This document shows, one piece after another, positions 34,598 through 43,231 of a stretch of 64,000 bases of DNA. The stretch comes from Victivallales bacterium (GTDB lineage Bacteria; Verrucomicrobiota; Lentisphaeria; Oligosphaerales; Oligosphaeraceae), in contig JAFXUD010000042.1 in NCBI GenBank assembly GCA_017535315.1, positions 1 through 64,000 of the forward strand, in the 5' to 3' direction. Positions within the stretch are counted from its first letter, which is position 1. Each line of letters starts with the position of its first letter. The notes beneath the pieces were generated by a model that made no database searches, was not told where the DNA came from, and saw nothing but the letters and a program-made list of their open reading frames with translations. Made by a program: the position numbers and the translations under genes.

Positions 34598-35921
34598 TTG
34601 GCAGGAAGGCGCCGATGTCTTGGAGCTTCTCAAGGAGGGTGGGTACGGGGACACCACGGGTGTCGGTGTTGAGGGTGGCGGCGATGGAGGCGGCCATTCC
34701 AGCGGCCTGGCCCGTAATGTAGCAGCCAGGCATGACGCGGAGGGATCCTTCCATCTTGTAGTCGGTGCTGACGCAGCGTCCCGTCACCAGAACATTGCTA
34801 AGACCTTTGGGAAGGAGGATACGGTATGGGATGCCGTAGCTTTCGCCCTTGGCATAGCGGAACTTCTTGCGGAATTCGTCAAGGAACTTGGCGTAGGTTT
34901 CGGCGCTGGGGTGGCGTGGATGCATGTCAATGGGGTAGCAGTAGCGCCCGATTTCATCGTCGAAGACGGAGCGTTCCAGGAAGTCATCAGCTGTCAACTG
35001 ATAGTCTCCTGTAATGCGGCGTCCTTCGCGTATGCCCAGCAGGGCGCCAGAGGAGACGAGGTCTGCCTGCTCGAAGCCAGGGATGTATTTGCGGTAGAAG
35101 CGGCGGAACTCCATAAGTCCCTTGCGTCCATCGACGAGGTACTTGGTGAGGGAGCGTTCATCGTCGGGATCGACGCCGAAGGCGTGGCCGAAGTTGCCGC
35201 CGCCCGTGTGCTTGCCGACGCGCCATACGCCTGGGTGGTGCGGGTCGTTGACGGTGAAGATGCCGTCTTCGAAGGCCTTGTGGAGGGCGTCCCTGAATGC
35301 GTTTGGCGAGGAGCGTCGGAATTCATAATAGCGATCGAAGTCAATGTCGGCCCAGATGCTGCAGAGAGTGCCTGGCATCATCTCGCCGTCTTCATTTCCC
35401 TTTTCGAAAGAGGCTCCTGCAAACACGGCGAGGTCGCCGTCGCCTGTTCCGTCAATGAACATCTTGGCTTTTATGGCGAAGAAACCGCTTTTTGCATTGC
35501 AGATGGCGGCTTCGACCTTGCCGCCCTTGACCACCACATCGACGAGTGTGGTGTGGAAGGAGAACTCGATGCCCGCTTCAATGAGCATCTGGTCGTAGAG
35601 ACGCTTGAGGTCCTCCATGGCGATGCTCATTGGGTAATCCTTCATTACGCCTTCGCGGGTCTCGTTCAGGCGGTCATAGACCTCCTGACCGATTCCTCCA
35701 GCCAGGAAGTTGACGCCATCGCCGAACATCATGAAGGCGGGCACTTCGCCCGAGGTACCCATGCCGCCCAGGCAAGCCTGCCCTTCTGCCAGAAAGACCT
35801 TTTTCCCCTGGCGCGCTGCGACCAGCGCGGCTGCCACGCCTGCAGGACCTCCTCCCGCCACAAACACATCAACATCTTCACGGACTGGAATCGATTTTGT
35901 GTACTGGATACTTTCTGACAT
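34578..35921 (-). CDS. FAD-dependent oxidoreductase
   Basis: This 447-residue protein has the dinucleotide-binding VFVAGGGPAGVAAALVAARQ (about 19-38), an ARQGKKVFLAE FAD-ribose Glu near 46, CLGGMGTSG near 50-58 and the second FAD block FIDGTGDGDLAV (about 155). It fits the FAD_oxidored group often found beside carbohydrate enzymes; the substrate is unknown. GGAGAG precedes the ATG. The C-terminal tail (PQH) is encoded by a family C repeat, which may have replaced an older end. Confidence 0.8.
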   Translation of the reverse strand: MSESIQYTKSIPVREDVDVFVAGGGPAGVAAALVAARQGKKVFLAEGQACLGGMGTSGEVPAFMMFGDGVNFLAGGIGQEVYDRLNETREGVMKDYPMSIAMEDLKRLYDQMLIEAGIEFSFHTTLVDVVVKGGKVEAAICNAKSGFFAIKAKMFIDGTGDGDLAVFAGASFEKGNEDGEMMPGTLCSIWADIDFDRYYEFRRSSPNAFRDALHKAFEDGIFTVNDPHHPGVWRVGKHTGGGNFGHAFGVDPDDERSLTKYLVDGRKGLMEFRRFYRKYIPGFEQADLVSSGALLGIREGRRITGDYQLTADDFLERSVFDDEIGRYCYPIDMHPRHPSAETYAKFLDEFRKKFRYAKGESYGIPYRILLPKGLSNVLVTGRCVSTDYKMEGSLRVMPGCYITGQAAGMAASIAATLNTDTRGVPVPTLLEKLQDIGAFLPNFTPQH

Positions 35922-35949
35922 GTTGCTCTCCTTGGATGGGGAAATTTAG

Positions 35950-36004
35950 GCCTACTAAATCTAGATTGGAATCTAGATAATCGAGTTTTAACTAGATTCC
36001 CTAG
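35950..36004. repeat. CTAG-rich repeat, family D copy 4
   Basis: Five CTAG or near-CTAG words (AAATCTAGATT, AATCTAGATAA, AACTAGATTCCCTAGG) fill the gap between the ClpX-like gene and the FAD oxidoreductase. The last CTAG holds the TAG stop of the ClpX-like gene (36001-36003). Confidence 0.7.
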
Positions 36005-37716
36005 GCCTTCATAGCCTCTTTGATCATTTGGTCGATATGGGCTTCAGGAGCCTTGATGAACTCCTGGGTGACGGTGAATGGCGTATCTTGCGGGTGGTGG
36101 ATGAGATGAAGGGCGTGGGGAAGGTTGGCAAGGGCTTGCTTGAAGTAGTCAATTGGCTGCATGCGCGCATCGGCTGCGGCTGAAAATGCATCGAAGATTG
36201 TAAATTCAGGAACTTCAAGGGTGAAGCCATATTCCTTGGTGAATTCGTCACAGTAGGCCTTGACCTCCTCTGTAAAGCGATCGCAGCGGGCGTCAAGCTC
36301 CTCTGCGATGAGATTCATTTTATACTCGTCAAGACACTGCGCCAACGCCGCTTTCGGGTCCTTGACGGCATTGGCGTCGATATCAAGCGACTTGACCTCC
36401 AAATCTGGGAGTTCATATTTGAAGTCGCGGAAAGTTCGTTCAAGGACTGTGAGGAGGCCACGGGCTCCAGTCTTTTCCTCTGCGGCCTGTTTGGCTATCT
36501 CCTGGATGGCGTCTGAAGAGACGTTTAGTTGGATGCCATAGCCGTTGAAAGCCTCTTGATACTGCTGGATGTAGTTGTTGGAGACACCTGTCAGAATCTT
36601 CTCCAAATCTTCCTGGCAAAGGTCCTTGAGAGCGACACGGACGGGGAGACGGCCTATGAATTCGGGTTCAAAACCGTATTCAACCAGGTCATGCGTCTGG
36701 ACTTCGGCAAGTATTTCCGCGTCAGATCGGCTAAGGGATTCCGTTTGCTGGTGTCCAAAGCCGATGACCGACTTGCCCAGACGTTTACGGATAATGTCGC
36801 CGAGTTTGTCAAAGGCTCCGCTAACGATAAAGAGGATGTTTTTGGTGCGGATGGTAGTGGGCATGTCGGAACGCTCCATGGCCATTCGCATCTGTCCCAT
36901 CATGTCGGTCTGCGAGATGACTTTGACCTCCGTGTCCTCCATCAGTTTCAGCAGGTTTACCTGGACTCCACGCCCCGAAACATCCTTGTGTCCTTCTGAA
37001 CCTTTTCCAGCAAGCTTGTCAATTTCATCGATATAGACAATGCCGTACTGGGCAATACGAACATTGCCGTTGGCGGCCTTTATAAGGTCGCGGATGATGT
37101 CCTCGACATCGTAGCCGACATAGCCCGTCTCTGAGTATTTGGTGGCGTCCGCCTTCACGAATGGCACACCGATAAGCTGCGCAAGGCAGCGCATGATATA
37201 AGTTTTGCCGACGCCAGTCGGCCCCATCATCAGAACATTGTGCTTCGCATGGTTGATGTCTGCGGCATCATCGATTTCCCCGTTGATGCATCGTCTGATA
37301 TAGTTGTAGTGGTCGCAGACGGCGACTGCAAGCGCGCGTTTCGCCTGGTCCTGGGAGACGACGAAGCGGTCCAGGTAGTCATGTATCTGGCGTGGTGTCA
37401 GGCTGAACTCCTTGATTTTCTTCAAGGTATTGGCCTCTTCCTTTTTGCTGGCGCCGCTAGTGCGTCTCCGTTCACGCTGTGGCTGAGGCGGGGGCGGTCC
37501 TGCCATAAATGTCTCCACATGGACGTCACCTGAGGAGATCATGTCCCGAAGATTGTTGAGGAAGTCGGAAAAGCTATTTCTGCCTTTGGCGTCCTTCTTG
37601 TCATCGGGGATGCCTGGTTGTGTATCGTCAGTGGAGTTGGCGGTAGTATCAGGGGAAGTTTTTGCTTCTTCCTCTTGGTTATTCAGATTGTCGTCTTTGA
37701 TATCATCGTTTGCCAT
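36001..37716 (-). CDS. ClpX-like AAA+ unfoldase without zinc finger
   Basis: This 571-residue protein has an acidic, disordered-looking N-terminus (about 1-95) in place of the ClpX zinc domain, then the AAA+ module: Walker A GPTGVGKT (165-172), pore loop GYVG (198-201), Walker B VYIDEIDK (227-234) and IGF (318-320), the loop that docks on ClpP. A longer C-terminal part (about 440-571) is extra. It would unfold substrates for ClpP or an unknown peptidase. True ClpX is about 420 residues, so this is a side branch or paralog. It lies 36 bp after the unknown gene. ATG 37716 is preferred over the longer TTG/ATG opening. Confidence 0.85.
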   Translation of the reverse strand: MANDDIKDDNLNNQEEEAKTSPDTTANSTDDTQPGIPDDKKDAKGRNSFSDFLNNLRDMISSGDVHVETFMAGPPPPQPQRERRRTSGASKKEEANTLKKIKEFSLTPRQIHDYLDRFVVSQDQAKRALAVAVCDHYNYIRRCINGEIDDAADINHAKHNVLMMGPTGVGKTYIMRCLAQLIGVPFVKADATKYSETGYVGYDVEDIIRDLIKAANGNVRIAQYGIVYIDEIDKLAGKGSEGHKDVSGRGVQVNLLKLMEDTEVKVISQTDMMGQMRMAMERSDMPTTIRTKNILFIVSGAFDKLGDIIRKRLGKSVIGFGHQQTESLSRSDAEILAEVQTHDLVEYGFEPEFIGRLPVRVALKDLCQEDLEKILTGVSNNYIQQYQEAFNGYGIQLNVSSDAIQEIAKQAAEEKTGARGLLTVLERTFRDFKYELPDLEVKSLDIDANAVKDPKAALAQCLDEYKMNLIAEELDARCDRFTEEVKAYCDEFTKEYGFTLEVPEFTIFDAFSAAADARMQPIDYFKQALANLPHALHLIHHPQDTPFTVTQEFIKAPEAHIDQMIKEAMKA

Positions 37717-37752
37717 AATTAACCTGTGGTGGTCCTTCTGATGCAAAAATCT

Positions 37753-38436
37753 TCAGCAGAATCTGCCGTAAAGTTCGAAGAATCGGTTTTCGTATTCGTC
37801 AAAGATGCCATAGTCGCGGAGTTTTGCGCCGAGCCTGTCTGCCTGTTCCTTGGTGACGGCAGCAGCGAAGTCCTGTTCAATCTCATTGCAAATAGCCATT
37901 GGAACTCCGTTGCGGAGTGAAAAGAGCCCGCGGTTGTTCATCTCTCGTGTGTTGTAGGGGACCGACTGCGCGACCAGGAGTTTCAGGAAGAAGACCAGTG
38001 CGATTTCCCAGTAGTCTTCGCTGCCGATAAGCACGCCGCGGGTTTCCGTCAGGTTGTCCTGAGCATCCTTGGCAAGTTGCTCTGCGACTTCGTTGATGTT
38101 ACCGCCGATGTCCTCCTCTGAATGGTCCTCCTTCTGGAAGGCAAGACCGTATTCCAGAATCACTGCGCCTTCTTTGCGGGAGAGTAAGTCGTCAAAGTAG
38201 TTTTGCGCCTCCTCACCGAAATTCTCCAGTGCCTGAGTGCGCAAATAGTGTGGGGTGACAATGCGTGGACGTGCTGCCTTGACGACCCCTGTGCGAAGGC
38301 GCAGGCGGCTGTCATCAAGTTGCGTGAGAAGCCGATACTGGACGGAACTTTCCCCGAAGGTTTCCAGTAGCTTGTGGGGCATATAGACGATACGCGTCTT
38401 GAGGGCAGCGTACCATAGCTCGTTGATGTTTGCCAT
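37753..38436 (-). CDS. Unknown soluble protein upstream of ClpX-like ATPase
   Basis: This 227-residue protein has no signal or membrane segment and no family I recognise. Secondary structure appears mostly helical; RxGxx-free, with a conserved-looking centre GVLIGSEDYWEIALVFFLKLLVAQ (split view: GSEDYWEIAL at about 148). It shares a transcript with the ClpX-like gene 36 bp downstream, so an adaptor or substrate role is possible by context. ATG 38436 starts the protein MANINELW; a longer opening would add a membrane-like peptide over the promoter region. Confidence 0.55.
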   Translation of the reverse strand: MANINELWYAALKTRIVYMPHKLLETFGESSVQYRLLTQLDDSRLRLRTGVVKAARPRIVTPHYLRTQALENFGEEAQNYFDDLLSRKEGAVILEYGLAFQKEDHSEEDIGGNINEVAEQLAKDAQDNLTETRGVLIGSEDYWEIALVFFLKLLVAQSVPYNTREMNNRGLFSLRNGVPMAICNEIEQDFAAAVTKEQADRLGAKLRDYGIFDEYENRFFELYGRFC

Positions 38437-38569
38437 GTTATATGGTAGATATATGGAAGGATTGCATTTGGAACTTGGCGAAAAAACTACTATATACCAA
38501 AATCCAAAAATGCAAGCCGAAGAGGTGATAAAAGGAATTAAAACACCCAAAAAGACAGTAATCCCTCAC

Positions 38570-38745
38570 CGATTGATATGAGCCGCGTTAACGGCGGTAA
38601 GAGCATAGCCGTGGGTGGAGCGAGCGCCTCTGGCGCGAGTGAAGCCCATGGGATTAGCAGTCATATAGTTCCTTTGCGCCATGCCGCATAGCATAGCGGA
38701 GCGGCAAGGCGCAGAAATGTCAGCGAACCTTATCAACCGATAAGG
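38570..38745. repeat. REP-like repeat, family B copy 3
   Basis: It has the same two-hairpin order as copy 2: CGTGGGTGGAGCGA...AAGCCCATGGG (38610-38652) and TGCGCCATGCCGCATAGC...GCGGCAAGGCGCA (38675-38713), then CCTTATC...GATAAGG (38728-38745). The edge CGATTGATATGAGC (38570-38583) matches family A copy 3. It fills much of the 400-bp gap. Confidence 0.85.
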
Positions 38746-38837
38746 TATTATATAAAGACATAAAGGACGTAAATAACCTAGACGACGTTAGTGGTATAGC
38801 CCAGGCTTTAAGATGCCCAATTCCCGCGTCCCAAGTC

Positions 38838-39032
38838 CTATTTGGTCTCTTCCTTGTCCGATTGCGTCTCTTCTGTTAGCTCTTTGCCTTCCTCGGCAAT
38901 TTCATTTTTTGCCTTCTTGAATTCACTGGAGGCCTTGCCGAGGGCACGTGCGATTTCAGGGATGCGTTTGGCACCGAAGATGAGAATGATGACAAGGAAG
39001 ATGAGGATGAGTTCAGTATAGCCGATGGACAT
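38838..39032 (-). CDS. tatA: Twin-arginine translocase subunit TatA/E
   Basis: This 64-residue protein has an N-terminal membrane helix (about 6-20), the conserved FGAKRIPEIARALGK amphipathic segment (19-33) with Phe-Gly, and an acidic tail. TatA forms the pore part of the Tat system that exports folded proteins. No tatB or tatC is adjacent. AAGGAGA precedes the ATG. Confidence 0.93.
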   Translation of the reverse strand: MSIGYTELILIFLVIILIFGAKRIPEIARALGKASSEFKKAKNEIAEEGKELTEETQSDKEETK

Positions 39033-39072
39033 GGTGTGTGATCTCCTTATTCCAATTCTAAATCAATTGGAA

Positions 39073-40278
39073 TTATTCTATTGCGTTTTCCAGCGTGTCT
39101 GCATAGTTGCTGCGGCAGATGTTCAAGACCAGTCCGACGCACATCATCACGGAGATGATGCTGGAGCCGCCGTAGCTGACAAGAGGGGCGGTTACGCCTG
39201 TGGTAGGGCCAAGACCACATACGACGCAGAGGTTGTAGAGTGCCTGGAACAGGATGTAGATGCCGACCGCCATGGTGATGAGTGCCCCCTGCCTGTTTGG
39301 ACATTGTCGTGAAATCTTGAAGGCCAGCAGGGTGAAAGCGAGGTAGAGGCCCAGACCGAACAGGATGCCCAGAAAACCGAATTCCTCACCGATAACGGCA
39401 AAGATGAAGTCGGTCTGTGACTCGGGGATACGGGAGTTTTTAAGCCTTCCTTTCCCTAAGCCCATACCTGTGAGTCCACCAGAACCCAGTGCACAGATGG
39501 AGCGCAGGAGCTGGTGATTGTCCGCCTTGATTTCACCCGTAGTGCTGGTTTTGACCTGCTGGTCTTTGTAGATGTAGTTGATGATGCGCTGCCGCCGATA
39601 GGAGGAGAGGGAAATGCCCAGGATGACAAGGATGATCCCCAGGAAAGCGGAGAAGGCAAGATATTTCATCCTCACACCTGCCAGGAACATAATGGAGAAG
39701 ACGATGGTGGCGGTGATGATGGTATTGCTCATGGATTTCCCCAGGAAAATAAGTACCAGAAGGACGGCTGAGTAGCAGAGAGGGATGAGGAATCCCTCCT
39801 TCAGCGATTCAATTTTCATGGTGTCGCGCATTCCATAATAGGTGCAGAGAAACAGGATGATGGCGAACTTCCCGAATTCGGAGGGCTGTATGGTCATGGC
39901 CCCCAGTCGAAGCCATCGTGCCGCCCCTTTGCTGTAAACGACCATAGGCATGTATCTCGCAAGCGAGGAACCTGTCATTCCTGTAAGCTTTGAAAGGATT
40001 CCGATGCTTACAGAGGCAACCGTGAGATAGGTGAGCGGAATGAAGACAAGAAGCAGAATCAGTTTGGAGTATTTGGAAAGTATGCGCGGGGGAACCATCG
40101 AGAGTGCAGCAGCAGAAAACAATCCAAGTAGAATCCAGGTGAGCTGCCTGTAAAGGAACTCGTTTTCGGAGGCGGCATATGTGGTTGAGTAAATCGCCAG
40201 AATCCCGAGAAGGAGCAGCAGAATGACATTCAGGGTAAAGAATGTGCTGGTAAGGCGTATTTCAAGGAGTTTCTTCAT
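39073..40278 (-). CDS. FtsW/RodA/SpoVE family peptidoglycan polymerase
   Basis: This 401-residue protein has ten membrane helices and SEDS-family motifs: QLTWILLG near 40, ARWLRLGAMTIQPSEFGK near 125-142, and VSYGGSSII near 370. SEDS proteins polymerise lipid II into glycan strands for division (FtsW) or elongation (RodA). The PLVSYGGSS wording leans to FtsW; I cannot decide. The ATG (40276-40278) overlaps the TGA of the upstream esterase (ATGA), so the start at 40278 is preferred to the upstream ATG at 40296. Confidence 0.88.
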   Translation of the reverse strand: MKKLLEIRLTSTFFTLNVILLLLLGILAIYSTTYAASENEFLYRQLTWILLGLFSAAALSMVPPRILSKYSKLILLLVFIPLTYLTVASVSIGILSKLTGMTGSSLARYMPMVVYSKGAARWLRLGAMTIQPSEFGKFAIILFLCTYYGMRDTMKIESLKEGFLIPLCYSAVLLVLIFLGKSMSNTIITATIVFSIMFLAGVRMKYLAFSAFLGIILVILGISLSSYRRQRIINYIYKDQQVKTSTTGEIKADNHQLLRSICALGSGGLTGMGLGKGRLKNSRIPESQTDFIFAVIGEEFGFLGILFGLGLYLAFTLLAFKISRQCPNRQGALITMAVGIYILFQALYNLCVVCGLGPTTGVTAPLVSYGGSSIISVMMCVGLVLNICRSNYADTLENAIE

Positions 40279-41195
40279 GGTTTTATTGTGACCCATTCGG
40301 CCAGCCTGTCAATCCAGGAGTCGATGGCGAGACCGCGGACTCTCATGCCATAGCCATGGCCGCCTTCTGGGTAGATGTGCATCTCGGCTGGGACTTTGTT
40401 CTTCAGGCAGGCGGCATAGTAGTTGAGGGAGTTGAGGGGGTGGACTGCATCATCCTCCGTGAGGGCCAGGAAAACAGGAGGTGTCTCTGGCGTGACCTGC
40501 TTCTCTGCAGAGTATTTCTTCAGCAGGTCGATGGACGGGGAAAGCCCCAGAAGGTTATGGCGTGAACCGAGGTGGCAGTAGCCTTCATAGAGGGAGATGA
40601 CCGCGTAGATGAGGATGCTGAAGTCAGGCCGCGCGGAAAGGGCGTTCAGCGTTGGATTGGGGTCTTCCAACGAATCGTAGAGCGTGGAGGCCGTGGCGGC
40701 GACATGTCCGCCTGATGAGAAGCCCATGACGCCGATTTTGTTTGGGTCGATGCCATACTGCGCGGCGCGGGAGCGCACGAGGCGGATGGAGCGGAGGGCA
40801 TCCGACAGGGGCCCTTCACGCCAGAGGCCGTGCCGTCCGTCTGGTGCGGGGCAGCGATACTTCAGTATGAAGGCGGAGATGCCCAGGCTGTTGAAGAAAC
40901 GTGCGATGTCGTAGCCCTCATGGTCGATGGCGACTCCTGAATAACCACCGCCAGGGCAGACGACCACCGCTTTGCCCGTGTTGTTCTCAGCCTTTGCGGG
41001 GAAAGCGGTCAGAGATGGAATGCGGATGTTTGAGATGAATCGGCAGTAGATTTTCTCTCCGCGTTCCTTCACGACAGGAGTATTGTTGCCGTCAGGCTCA
41101 AAGCCAGGCACGCCCTCTGGCCAGATGAACTCTTCTTCAGGGATGTCATATGGAGCGTCGTGGTTTAGCGCAAATCTGGAAGGTATGTCTGACAT
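40275..41195 (-). CDS. Alpha/beta hydrolase, acetyl-xylan-esterase-like
   Basis: This 306-residue protein resembles BD-FAE/AXE-type carbohydrate esterases. The oxyanion region is VVCPGGGYSG (78-87), the nucleophile Ser160 is in GFSSGGH, the acid is probably Asp in LTEDDAVHP (about 246) and the base is His in EGGHGYGM (about 277). No signal peptide is seen, so it may deacetylate oligosaccharides taken up by the cell. Its stop overlaps the start of the SEDS gene, an odd pairing of carbohydrate enzyme and cell-wall polymerase. Confidence 0.82.
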   Translation of the reverse strand: MSDIPSRFALNHDAPYDIPEEEFIWPEGVPGFEPDGNNTPVVKERGEKIYCRFISNIRIPSLTAFPAKAENNTGKAVVVCPGGGYSGVAIDHEGYDIARFFNSLGISAFILKYRCPAPDGRHGLWREGPLSDALRSIRLVRSRAAQYGIDPNKIGVMGFSSGGHVAATASTLYDSLEDPNPTLNALSARPDFSILIYAVISLYEGYCHLGSRHNLLGLSPSIDLLKKYSAEKQVTPETPPVFLALTEDDAVHPLNSLNYYAACLKNKVPAEMHIYPEGGHGYGMRVRGLAIDSWIDRLAEWVTIKP

Positions 41196-41279
41196 GATGG
41201 TTGACCTTGGTGAATGTTAATTGTTTGGTACGTTTTTTTCAAGATAGTCTAGAATCGTTATCTTCTAAACGCATCAGGT

Positions 41280-43214
41280 TTAGGAAATAATGAGCGGTTT
41301 GAGCCATTTGAGGAGTTTTTCAGTGGATTCTTCCAGTGAAGAGTTGGTTGTGTCGAGTGTGTATTCTGGTTTTTCTGGCGGCTCGTATGGAGCATCTAAA
41401 CCTGTAAATCCCGTGATTTCCCCCTTGCGCGCCTTTTGATAAAGCCCTTTCGGGTCACGTTGTTCGCAGGTATCTAGCGGCGTGCTGAGATAGACCTCGG
41501 AGAAGCGGTCGGTTCCGATAGTCGCTCGTGCTGCCATTCTGTCCTTGATAAACGGGGAGATGAAAGCGGTGATGACGATGATGCCTGCATCGTTCATTAG
41601 TTTGGCGACTTCGGCTATGCGGCGGATGTTTTCCTTGCGGTCTTCGTTGGAAAAGCCGAGGTCCTTGTTCAGGCCATAGCGGATGTTGTCGCCATCCAGG
41701 ATGAAGGCAAGCATCCCTTCTTGGATCAGCCTCTTCTCAAGAGCTTTGGCAATGGTTGATTTGCCAGAGCCGCTCAATCCAGTGAGCCAGATGGTGCGCG
41801 GCTTGTGCCCCAGGAGTCTGACACGTTCCTCTGGAAGGACATTGGACGAGACCTTTGTAATGTTGTTTGATTTCGGCTTGGTCGCCTGATCCTCCGCGCT
41901 TGGCTTGTCCAGAATCATCCCAGCTGCCACCGTTGCGTTGGTAAGGCGGTCTATGAGGATGAAGGCGCCCGTCGCATGGTTCTTTGCAAACGGGTCGTAG
42001 GCGATTTGGCGGTGAAGAACCATTTTGATACGGGCGATGCTGTTCAGCTTAAGCTCAATTTTACCATCTCGCGGCTTTTTTCGCATGGTGTTCACATCGA
42101 CTTCATAGCGGATCTTGTCCAAAGTGGCAGGAATCATGGAGCAGCAGTGCTTGATGAGGTAGTGGGAGGATTCTTGGGCAGGTGTTTCCGACATCCATAC
42201 CAGCATTGCGTCAAACTCGCTGTTCACCTTCGGAAGGTTGTTGACGGGGACGAGCATGTCCCCGCGGGAAACATCGACCTCGTCTGAAAGCGTGACGACA
42301 ATGGGCATGGGGGGAAAGGCATACTCCAGTTTGCCGCTCCAGTTCTGGACGGTGGCGACGGTGGTGGTCTGCCTGGAGGGGAGCACCATCACCTTGTCCC
42401 CTGGGCGTATGACACCCGAGGCCATAGTGCCCGCGAAGCCGCGGAAGTTCAAGTCGGGGCGCATGACCATCTGCACGGGGAAGCGCATGTCGATATAGTT
42501 CTTGTGGGAGGAGATGTTGACGTGTTCCAGATGGTGGAGAAGGGTAGGCCCCTTGTACCAGGGCATCTTCTCTGACTTGTCAACCACGTTATCCCCTTTC
42601 AGCGCGGAGATGGGAATGAAGTGGATGTCCTTGAAGAAGAGTCTGGCGCTGAAGGAGTTGTACTCCTGTCGAATCTGCTCGTAAACCTCTTCGGACCAAT
42701 CCATGAGATCCATTTTGTTGATGGCGATGATGACGTGTCCGATGCCCAGCAGGGAGACGATGAAGCTGTGGCGCTTTGTCTGCACGGTGATACCGTGACG
42801 TGCATCGACGAGGATAATGGCCAGTTCGCAGTTGGATGCGCCCGTTGCCATGTTGCGGGTGTACTGTTCGTGTCCAGGCGTGTCTGCAATGATGAACTTT
42901 CGCTTGGATGTGGAGAAATAGCGGTAGGCGACATCAATGGTGATGCCTTGCTCGCGCTCTGCCTTTAGTCCGTCTGTGAGCAGGGCGGGGTCGAAGTCGG
43001 TGCCAGTGGTTCCATGTATTTTCGAGTCTTTTCGGACTGCGGCCAGCTGGTCTTCGTAAATCATCTTGGAATCGTAGAGGAGGCGTCCGATGAGGGTCGA
43101 TTTGCCGTCATCGACGCTACCGCAGGTCAGGAAGCGTAGCAAATCCTTGTTCCTGTGCTGTTCCAGATATGCGTCGATGTCTTTTTCGATAAGCTCTTGG
43201 TCGGGGATAATCAT
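41280..43214 (-). CDS. cysNC: CysNC: sulfate adenylyltransferase GTPase subunit fused to APS kinase
   Basis: This 644-residue fusion has the elongation-factor-like GTPase CysN first: CGSVDDGKST (31-40), DTPGHEQYTRNM near 118, NKMDLMDW near 175. APS kinase follows with GLSGSGKST (about 472-480) and DGDNIRYGLN. CysN works with CysD to make APS and APS kinase yields PAPS. No cysD is adjacent. It follows a HAD phosphatase by 17 bp in a sugar-activation cluster, so PAPS for sulfation of a glycan, or assimilation, are both open. Start ATG 43214 gives the family length. Confidence 0.95.
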   Translation of the reverse strand: MIIPDQELIEKDIDAYLEQHRNKDLLRFLTCGSVDDGKSTLIGRLLYDSKMIYEDQLAAVRKDSKIHGTTGTDFDPALLTDGLKAEREQGITIDVAYRYFSTSKRKFIIADTPGHEQYTRNMATGASNCELAIILVDARHGITVQTKRHSFIVSLLGIGHVIIAINKMDLMDWSEEVYEQIRQEYNSFSARLFFKDIHFIPISALKGDNVVDKSEKMPWYKGPTLLHHLEHVNISSHKNYIDMRFPVQMVMRPDLNFRGFAGTMASGVIRPGDKVMVLPSRQTTTVATVQNWSGKLEYAFPPMPIVVTLSDEVDVSRGDMLVPVNNLPKVNSEFDAMLVWMSETPAQESSHYLIKHCCSMIPATLDKIRYEVDVNTMRKKPRDGKIELKLNSIARIKMVLHRQIAYDPFAKNHATGAFILIDRLTNATVAAGMILDKPSAEDQATKPKSNNITKVSSNVLPEERVRLLGHKPRTIWLTGLSGSGKSTIAKALEKRLIQEGMLAFILDGDNIRYGLNKDLGFSNEDRKENIRRIAEVAKLMNDAGIIVITAFISPFIKDRMAARATIGTDRFSEVYLSTPLDTCEQRDPKGLYQKARKGEITGFTGLDAPYEPPEKPEYTLDTTNSSLEESTEKLLKWLKPLIIS

Positions 43215-43231
43215 ATTGGTGAAAAACTCTT

